Assembly (NCBI GenBank): GCA_016840285.1
Contig: JAEOSR010000067.1
Location: 1-12,126 of the forward strand
Length of the DNA stretch: 12,126 nt
Origin: Candidatus Hodarchaeota archaeon
GTDB lineage: Archaea > Asgardarchaeota > Heimdallarchaeia > Hodarchaeales > Hodarchaeaceae
Direction of reading: 5' to 3'
The stretch's first letter is position 1. Each line of letters opens with the position of its first letter. The translations under genes and the position numbers were made by a program. Shown here piece by piece: positions 7,138-12,126 of this stretch. Below the pieces are notes generated by a model. That model ran no database searches. It saw only the letters and a program-made list of their open reading frames with translations, and was not told the origin of the DNA.

Positions 7138-8196
7138 CTACATTTCCTGTAATTCTTTGAGTGCTTTTCCTAATTGTTGTAACTTCAGATCTGCGACAGA
7201 TCTGGGGACAAATTCCAAGCGAGTAGTTGGGGCTAGAATGATGTGATCTGATTGCGTTTCCTCTAATTCCTTTCCTAATTTGACTAAATCAGCAACATTC
7301 TCAACGATTAATTCACTATCTGTATCTCTAAGATAGCTTTGACTATCAACGACACCAGCTAAGAGTGTCTTTCCATTAAAATCATGCTCCACTACTTTTT
7401 GTGGATCATTTCTGATACAATCGATACCAATGGCCCATGCCTTAGAGTTTAATAACAATTGGAGCTTATCTTCAGTCAGACGACGGTAAGTGTGAAGAAT
7501 TACCTTCAATGTTGATTCAGATGCTATTTGATCCCATAGATCGCTAATTAAAGAGGTACTGTCACTATCAACTTTCTCCCAAACAATAGAGCTCTCATCA
7601 ATCACAACGTGAGAATAGCCTATTGAAGAAAGATAGCTTAACTCATTTCTCAAGATTTGTGAGAAATCGGTCATAAGAGCATCTCTTGTCTTATAAACCT
7701 TGAGTCCCTCAGGGCCAAGGGAAACAGCTCTAGAAAAAGTAAAAGGTCCTGGTAAACACAGGCAATAGCCATTATTCTTGAGTTTATCTGATAGGAAACT
7801 TTTTTGAAGAATATTCCCTTCAAGGAAAGGGTGTTTCGCTACTTGGAGAACAGAACCTTCAGAGGAGATTTTTCCTGCAACAATTGGTTGTCGGAAAAAA
7901 GTATTCGTCAAAGGATTACGTGCTACAGGAAGATTTCCGATATTCCCCTTATGGGTAAGTCCCTGCAGCTCCTCTGAAAAGGGTCTAAGAAGATCCCACC
8001 AGCCTAAATTACCATTAGAAATGGCAATAGGGAAGGTTTGTAATAATAGGACAATTAGATCTCTAATGTCCTTTTTAAATACTTCCTTGACAAGAGTAGG
8101 TGAAGAGGCTCTACCATACTTGAAATCAAATATTCTTTTGATTAAAGACTCTGAAAGCGGATGAATCCCCGTTAAGATAGAACTATATTGCGTCAA
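7138..8196 (-). CDS. MetE N-terminal-domain homologue, partner of the core methionine synthase
   Basis: A 352-residue protein with the MetE/Meth_synt_1-type barrel. Landmarks are GWWDLLRPF (65-73), LPGPFTF (148-154), VVIDESS (197-203), GVVDSQS (281-287) and LAPTTRLEFVPRS (321-333). The zinc ligands are lost: HTY (235-237) replaces HxC, and TTRLE replaces the Cys-containing DCGL loop, so this half is not the zinc-dependent catalyst. In full MetE the N-terminal half helps bind the folate polyglutamate and stabilises the enzyme; here it may bind the methyl donor or donor protein. It ends 7 bases before the core-MetE start, implying translational coupling. No ATG is available; the start is TTG (8194-8196), directly preceded in frame by a TGA three codons earlier. 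This gives a probable complex of two subunits. Recent work names several folate-independent MetE families, and this pair may belong to one. Confidence 0.85.
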   Translation of the reverse strand: MTQYSSILTGIHPLSESLIKRIFDFKYGRASSPTLVKEVFKKDIRDLIVLLLQTFPIAISNGNLGWWDLLRPFSEELQGLTHKGNIGNLPVARNPLTNTFFRQPIVAGKISSEGSVLQVAKHPFLEGNILQKSFLSDKLKNNGYCLCLPGPFTFSRAVSLGPEGLKVYKTRDALMTDFSQILRNELSYLSSIGYSHVVIDESSIVWEKVDSDSTSLISDLWDQIASESTLKVILHTYRRLTEDKLQLLLNSKAWAIGIDCIRNDPQKVVEHDFNGKTLLAGVVDSQSYLRDTDSELIVENVADLVKLGKELEETQSDHIILAPTTRLEFVPRSVADLKLQQLGKALKELQEM

Positions 8197-8303
8197 TGCA
8201 GGTCATTGCCACAGTTTGATTTAATGAATTCATATGTTACTGAAAGAAATATTCTTGAGAGGAATATCAGAAACCTACATTATTCTTTCAATAATTCGCT
8301 TTG
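8197..8303. promoter_or_regulatory. Divergent promoter region with nested inverted repeats
   Basis: This spacer separates the methionine operon (minus) from the HTH-CBS gene (plus). For the minus strand, an AT-rich TTAAAT around 8221-8226 lies about 27 bases before the TTG start, as expected for a leaderless transcript. For the plus strand, ACATTATT (8277-8284) is a weak TATA candidate about 24 bases before the ATG at 8304. Inverted repeats are ATGAATTCAT (8224-8233), TGAAAGAA (8241-8248) with TTCTTTCA (8283-8290), and inside that pair ATATTC (8249-8254) with GAATAT (8262-8267). These are candidate operators for the adjacent regulator. Confidence 0.5.
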
Positions 8304-8879
8304 ATGACAATGAACGGCGCAATCCTCCCTGATCTGATTGAACTACGGCGAATGAGGAAAATTATTGGCCTAACACAGGTCGATTTGGCTCAAAGAGTAG
8401 AAATATCTCAATCAATGATAGCTAAAATCGAAAATGGGACTCTAAATCCCTCATATGACGTTGTACGGCGAATTTACCAAACTCTGTATTCAATCGAACA
8501 CCAGAACCAAACTAAGGCATATGAAATAATGTCTCCTGTGATATTCGTAGAAACTGATGATTCTATTAAATATGTGTTTGAACTGATGAAAGAAAATGGA
8601 ATATCTCAAGTACCCGTTTTTTCAAAAAGTGGTAAAAACATGGGAAGCGTGACAGAACATACCTTGCTAGATGTATTATTAAGAGGACAGACCTTAAAAG
8701 AAATAGAAGGTGAATCAGTAGAAAAGATTATGGATGATGTCTTTCCCGTTATCAATAGGAAGATTCCACTGAGTGCTATCACCAGTCTACTTCAAGTCTC
8801 AGCAGCAGTTTTAGTCACAGAAAGAGGAAAAATAACTGGGATAATTACGAAAGCTGATCTATTAAAAACCTCAAAATAA
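8304..8879 (+). CDS. XRE-family HTH transcriptional regulator with a CBS pair
   Basis: A cytosolic DNA-binding protein of 191 residues. Residues from about 11 to 64 form an XRE/Cro-type helix-turn-helix, with LTQVDLAQRVEISQSMIAKIENG covering helices 2 and 3. Two CBS domains follow (about 73-127 and 138-189), starting with the family's typical IMSPVIFVETDDSI and SVTEHTLLDVLL. CBS pairs bind adenosyl ligands such as AMP, ATP, SAM or methylthioadenosine. HTH-CBS proteins of this layout are common in archaea. The gene faces the methionine/SAM operon across a short shared promoter region, so a role as a feedback regulator sensing SAM or a relative is a reasonable inference. Starts TTG 8301, ATG 8304 and ATG 8310 are in frame. 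There is no Shine-Dalgarno, so a leaderless message starting at one of the ATGs is likely; 8304 is chosen arbitrarily. Confidence 0.88.
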   Translation: MTMNGAILPDLIELRRMRKIIGLTQVDLAQRVEISQSMIAKIENGTLNPSYDVVRRIYQTLYSIEHQNQTKAYEIMSPVIFVETDDSIKYVFELMKENGISQVPVFSKSGKNMGSVTEHTLLDVLLRGQTLKEIEGESVEKIMDDVFPVINRKIPLSAITSLLQVSAAVLVTERGKITGIITKADLLKTSK

Positions 8880-9138
8880 CTTTAGAATCCTAATGGCTAT
8901 TATTATGTTATATAACCAGCACAGTCAGCTTATAACTCGCGGAACTAGAGTGAGAAGGAGCATAGAGTTTGTGAGAAGCGACAAGATCTCTATCAAGATA
9001 GAGACCGCAATCTTTCAGAAAAATGGAATAAAAAATTGGCAAGAAAGAACATCTACCTAATTATATATGGATTAAGTATCGAAATGACGGAGCAGAAGAC
9101 CACTAAGATCGTTCAACTATCACAAAAGATGGTCTTGG
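8880..9138 (+). other. Spacer with an unassigned 51-codon reading frame
   Basis: No recognisable gene. A plus-strand frame runs from ATG 8905 to TAA 9058-9060 (51 residues, rich in Arg, Lys and Ile). A second, overlapping frame without a start stays open to a TAA just before the ATPase promoter and contains LARKNIYLIIYGLSIEMTEQ. Neither resembles a family known to me and neither has a good ribosome binding site. They could be remains of an older gene or chance openings. Confidence 0.3.
8987..9004. repeat. Perfect 18-base inverted repeat
   Basis: TCTCTATC and GATAGAGA are separated by AA. The 2-base spacer favours a protein-binding palindrome over an RNA hairpin. It lies about 110 bases after the HTH-CBS gene and 170 bases before the ATPase gene, with no T-run next to it. 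Confidence 0.5.
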
Positions 9139-9172
9139 AAACCATTTTATACTAATTTCCATTAGTACTAAT
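9139..9172 (+). promoter_or_regulatory. Archaeal promoter with TACTAAT operator-like repeats
   Basis: GGAAACC followed by TTTTATA (9145-9151) is a good BRE/TATA pair centred 26 bases before the ATG at 9174, so the transcript should start at or next to the start codon (leaderless). Downstream of the TATA box, TACTAAT occurs at 9150-9156 and again at 9166-9172, one and a half DNA turns apart. The inverse ATTAGTA at 9161-9167 makes a perfect 12-base palindrome ATTAGTACTAAT (9161-9172) and a 7-base inverted repeat with the first copy. A protein bound here would block transcription start. Confidence 0.65.
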
Positions 9173-9173
9173 T

Positions 9174-10535
9174 ATGATTAGGTTCATTGATAGAGCTACT
9201 GAATTGTCATTATTGGAGGATCAATGGAGAAAAGAGAGTCCTGAATTCATAATACTTTATGGTCGTAGACGTATAGGGAAAACCAGGCTTATTTTGGAAT
9301 TTATAAAAGGTAAAGAAGGGTTTTTTTTTATTGCTGAAGATGTAAACAAAACCCTTCAGATAGAAGAGTTGAAAACTAAAGTAGCTAATTATTTTAATGA
9401 TGATTTTTTACGACGAACATCAATTAATGACTGGAGAGATTTTTTTGATTATATTACCAAAGTATTACCACAAGATCAGAAAATATTTTTTGTAATTGAT
9501 GAATTCTCTTATCTGCTAAAAAATGGTCCTTCTATTAGTAGTATTCTACAAAAATTTTGGGATACATTTCTATCTACAACAAAAATCTTTTTCTTAGTGT
9601 CTGGATCGCTGTTTGGGTTAATGCAAGACAATATTCTTTCATCAACATCGCCCCTATATGGTAGAAGGACACGAGATCTATTGTTATCGTCGTTGACTTT
9701 TGAAGAATCTTTAGAATTTTTGAATATGTCATTTTCCGATAAAATCAAAACTTACATGAGTATTGGAGGTGTTCCAGAGTATCTATTAAAAGCAAGAGAT
9801 TATGAAAGTTCTCTAGAGTTTCAGAGAAAAGAATTCTTTTCAAAATACGGATATTTTTACCATGAACCGCAATTTCTCTTGTCACAGGAATTTAAGGAGA
9901 TAAGAACTTATTTTGCTATTCTTAAAGCCATCGCTCACGGTAATACCAGACCGACGGAGATAGCAAACTTTGTTGGCCTGAAATCTCGAAATATCTATCC
10001 CTATCTCGAAAATTTGATACGATTGGACTTCATTCGGAGAATTGTCCCTATCATCGGGAATAAGAAAGCAGGGATTTATATTATAAAAGATACATTCTTT
10101 GATTTCTGGTTTAATTTCGTGTATAATAACCGTGAAAACATAGAACGAGAATCTTTCGTTATTGTGAAAAATGATCTCAATAGTTACTTTGGAAAAAGGT
10201 TTGAAACACTAATTAGAGAGGAAATAGCGTATAGAATGTTCAAATTCCCAGAAATAGGCCATTGGTGGTATAAAGATAAGGAGATAGACATTGTAGGGAT
10301 TAATAATAAAACTGAAGAGATTCTTTTCGGAGAATGTAAGTGGCAGGATAATGTGGATGCTGAAAAGCTATTAAAAAAGTTGAAAAGAAAAGCTAAGCTT
10401 GTTAAATGGAAGAACAAGAAAAGAAAAGAGAGATTTGCAATCATTGCAAGATCCTTCAAAAAGAGGATTAAAGATTGCCAATGCGTCGATTTAGACGATA
10501 TTCATCAACAGATTTGTTTAGAGTCAATGGCGTAA
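9174..10535 (+). CDS. Archaeal AAA-type ATPase with DUF234 nuclease-like C-terminus
   Basis: A 453-residue protein of the archaeal ATPase (Arch_ATPase/STAND-like) family. The Walker A motif GRRRIGKT is at residues 30-37, Walker B FFVIDE at 105-110, and the sensor-like LVSGS at 141-145. LYGRRTRDL (161-169) and GGVPEYL (198-204) are family landmarks. A winged-helix region (about 245-310, with RPTEIANFVGLKSRNIYPYLENL) precedes a DUF234-type tail. In that tail, EIDIVG (370-375) and FGECKW (385-390) look like a PD-(D/E)XK active site with D372, E387 and K389. The biological role of this family is not settled; NTP-driven DNA handling, defence or selfish behaviour have been considered. The ATG at 9174 fits the promoter position. 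It is followed on the same strand by a second, unrelated ATPase-nuclease protein. Confidence 0.9.
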   Translation: MIRFIDRATELSLLEDQWRKESPEFIILYGRRRIGKTRLILEFIKGKEGFFFIAEDVNKTLQIEELKTKVANYFNDDFLRRTSINDWRDFFDYITKVLPQDQKIFFVIDEFSYLLKNGPSISSILQKFWDTFLSTTKIFFLVSGSLFGLMQDNILSSTSPLYGRRTRDLLLSSLTFEESLEFLNMSFSDKIKTYMSIGGVPEYLLKARDYESSLEFQRKEFFSKYGYFYHEPQFLLSQEFKEIRTYFAILKAIAHGNTRPTEIANFVGLKSRNIYPYLENLIRLDFIRRIVPIIGNKKAGIYIIKDTFFDFWFNFVYNNRENIERESFVIVKNDLNSYFGKRFETLIREEIAYRMFKFPEIGHWWYKDKEIDIVGINNKTEEILFGECKWQDNVDAEKLLKKLKRKAKLVKWKNKKRKERFAIIARSFKKRIKDCQCVDLDDIHQQICLESMA

Positions 10536-10854
10536 GAGAACTTATTACGAACTGAGTCTGACTCAAATCTTCCTCTCTTCCAGACATTCACCCTAACCCA
10601 TCAACTCTCCAACATCCTGTGTAGTTTGGAATAATTGTCCCTAGCTGTCCTATTTGGGTAAGTCTTTCAGAACGGTTATCTTATCATTGAGAAAGTCATT
10701 TCAATCGAAGACCTGCTTAAAAAACCTTCGATCGCAAGTGTATCGACACAGGACGTTGAGATACTTTCAGAAACGATGCAAAAACATGGAGAAAAGGAAT
10801 TTGATTGAAATTAAGTGCTATAACCTTGAGAAGATAAGAAACTTCAATACATAG
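10536..10854. other. Spacer between the two ATPase genes
   Basis: About 320 bases without a supported gene. It begins with a near-palindrome TGAGTC-T-GACTCA (10553-10565) and then a pyrimidine-rich tract around 10567-10581 that could help stop transcription of the first ATPase. The second part contains a protein-like open stretch described separately (10662-10808). Confidence 0.5.
10662..10808 (+). pseudogene. Protein-like fragment without a start codon
   Basis: The frame directly after a TAA (10659-10661) reads 48 residues to TGA (10806-10808): NGYLIIEKVISIEDLL, then KKPSIASVSTQDVEIL and SETMQKHGEKEFD. Its composition and amphipathic pattern look more like real protein than the overlapping frames do. 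There is no plausible start before the internal ATG at 10773, so it may be the tail of a decayed gene. I do not recognise the family. Confidence 0.25.
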
Positions 10855-10868
10855 TTATTTATATAATA
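10853..10868 (+). promoter_or_regulatory. TATA box for the second ATPase
   Basis: GTTATTTATATAAT contains TTTATATAA, close to the archaeal consensus, centred about 37 bases before the ATG at 10898. Transcription would start about 10 bases before that ATG. No Shine-Dalgarno precedes the ATG, although GGAGG occurs just inside the gene. Confidence 0.5.
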
Positions 10869-10897
10869 TCATGTAAAGTGATTACCGTGAATCTTTA

Positions 10898-12126
10898 ATG
10901 GAGGATTACAATCCTTGGTGGCTTAAAGAAGAGGATCCGACTCTCGTTGAATATTTTGGATCACCAATTCAATGGGTACCAAAAATCATTAATAGACTCA
11001 CTACTACTCCGTTCTCGCTGAATTTTCTTGTTGGCCCCCGACAAGTGGGGAAGAGTACTACCATTAAATTATTCATTCAAAGGCTTTTAAAGCAGGATTA
11101 CGACCCATGGGCCATCTTCTATTACTCCTGTGATGAATTAACAGATTTTCGCGAGCTTGGGGATGTTTTGGATAATTATCTAGCTCTTCGTGATTCCCAT
11201 GGGGTCAACAGTTCCTTTCTCTTTCTCGATGAAATCACATTCGTCACAGATTGGTGGCGAGCAGTTAAATCACGTATTGATCGTTCTAAATTTTTAAAAG
11301 ATGTCCTTTGTGTCTCTGGTTCTGCTAGTCTTGACCTTCTTAAACAGAAGGAATACTTTCCTGGACGCCGTGGTCATGGTCAAGATATTATTTTTTATCC
11401 TTTGGATTTTGGCGAGTATTGTACTCTCTGGAATAGCTTACCTCTTCAAACAACGACTTCTGAGGATCTATCTTCTGTAATCAAATTGATAGATCTTAAT
11501 TCTGCTTTTTATGATACTTTACAAGGACTATTCCGTTCTTACTTATTGACAGGGGGATTTCCACTTCCAATTAGGGAGTTTGTAAAACATAACAGTGTTA
11601 CTAGTAGAACGCGGAAAGTTTATCTTGATTGGATCATGAATGATTGTTTAAAAATGCGTAAGCAAACGGGTTACATGAAAGAAATTATCGCTCAAGTCCT
11701 GCAATCACGAGTGTCCCCTGTAAGTTGGACTGGATTAGCTAAGGCAACTTCTATTAATTCTCCAAAAACAGTAAAGTCATATATTGAAATGTTAGAGGAA
11801 ATATTTCTCTTCCGTGTCCTTCCCTTACGTTTCCCTGATGGGAAAATAGCTCATGCGAAGAATAAGAAGATCCATGTTACAGATCCCTTTATCAATGACC
11901 TGCTTGCTAATTACACACGTGTTACAATTCTAGAAGAAACAAAGGTTGAATCAATTGTAGCAACGCATTTGGCCCGCATAATGGATGTTTATTATTGGAG
12001 AAATAAAACCGAAATAGATGTGATAGCAACAACTAAAAAACATGTTGTAGGGGTAGAAGTCAAGTGGTCTCCTCGGATTCGTCGAAAACCTCGCTATCCT
12101 GGTTTGTTAATGACCCTGACTAAGAA
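10898..12126 (+). CDS. AAA-type ATPase of the DUF4143 family, 3' end beyond the window
   Basis: An uninterrupted frame of 409 complete codons runs from ATG 10898 off the window edge. An in-frame TAA just upstream and the TATA box near 10860 support the start. Walker A is GPRQVGKS (46-53), and Walker B is FLFLDE (107-112) followed by ITFVTDWW. The sensor-like VSGSAS is at 139-144, GRRGHG at 156-161 and the landmark TGGFPLP at 218-224. A helix-turn-helix-like region (about 275-300, LAKATSINSPKTVKSYIEML) precedes the DUF4143-type tail. That tail has E351, TEIDVI (371-376) and GVEVKW (385-390), a PD-(D/E)XK-like site. These proteins are frequent in archaea and in bacteria with large accessory genomes, and their cellular role is not settled. 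Only the last part of the tail is missing. It is not closely similar to the preceding ATPase beyond the shared motifs. Confidence 0.9.
   Translation, partial: MEDYNPWWLKEEDPTLVEYFGSPIQWVPKIINRLTTTPFSLNFLVGPRQVGKSTTIKLFIQRLLKQDYDPWAIFYYSCDELTDFRELGDVLDNYLALRDSHGVNSSFLFLDEITFVTDWWRAVKSRIDRSKFLKDVLCVSGSASLDLLKQKEYFPGRRGHGQDIIFYPLDFGEYCTLWNSLPLQTTTSEDLSSVIKLIDLNSAFYDTLQGLFRSYLLTGGFPLPIREFVKHNSVTSRTRKVYLDWIMNDCLKMRKQTGYMKEIIAQVLQSRVSPVSWTGLAKATSINSPKTVKSYIEMLEEIFLFRVLPLRFPDGKIAHAKNKKIHVTDPFINDLLANYTRVTILEETKVESIVATHLARIMDVYYWRNKTEIDVIATTKKHVVGVEVKWSPRIRRKPRYPGLLMTLTK

Noticed and set aside
10654..10854. Plus-strand 66-residue frame between the two ATPase genes
   Set aside because: Composition is unlike a real protein; the overlapping frame at 10662-10808 looks more protein-like and is reported instead.
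1..12126. Integrase, transposase, CRISPR array, tRNA or rRNA
   Set aside because: None could be recognised on either strand. The metK-end repeats suggest mobility, but no enzyme for it lies in the window.

Overview
The window reads as a piece of a low-GC archaeal chromosome. The pointers are archaeal-style promoters (TATA boxes close to start codons, some transcripts probably leaderless), an XRE-HTH/CBS regulator of a type common in archaea, two large ATPases with nuclease-like tails typical of archaeal genomes, and a stand-alone core methionine synthase. The S-adenosylmethionine synthetase is of the bacterial/eukaryotic type rather than the divergent archaeal type. That fits lineages that mix gene sets, such as Asgard archaea, but the lineage cannot be fixed from this sequence.

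Region 1 (1-4609) is a patchwork of cell-surface or solute biosynthesis genes and gene wreckage. It holds a KdsC-type HAD phosphatase, a NeuB-type sialic-acid-like synthase that has lost its N-terminal half, an orphan multi-spanning membrane protein, the stub of a TagD/RfaE-like cytidylyltransferase, a CTP-type sugar/inositol-phosphate nucleotidyltransferase and a CDP-alcohol phosphotransferase. The last two look like separate-gene versions of the enzymes that make di-myo-inositol-phosphate-like phosphodiesters. Between these genes lie two diverged copies of the 3' end of metK, in the same orientation as the intact metK that borders the region. This suggests that the metK 3' end has been a repeated site of insertion or recombination.

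Region 2 (4610-8879) is a methionine/SAM cluster. On the minus strand, in order of transcription, come a MetE N-terminal-type half protein, a catalytic core-MetE with an intact zinc site, and metK: homocysteine to methionine to SAM. A divergently transcribed HTH-CBS protein faces them across a 104-base region with nested inverted repeats. It is a candidate local regulator, and its CBS pair could sense an adenosyl ligand.

Region 3 (8880-12126) carries two unrelated AAA-type ATPases in tandem on the plus strand: an Arch_ATPase/DUF234 protein and a DUF4143-type protein cut by the window edge. Each ends in a PD-(D/E)XK-like motif. The first has a TATA box 26 bases before its ATG and a compact TACTAAT repeat/palindrome over the presumed transcription start. 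The spacers hold an unassigned short reading frame and a protein-like fragment without a start.

No tRNA, rRNA, CRISPR array, recognisable integrase or transposase was seen.
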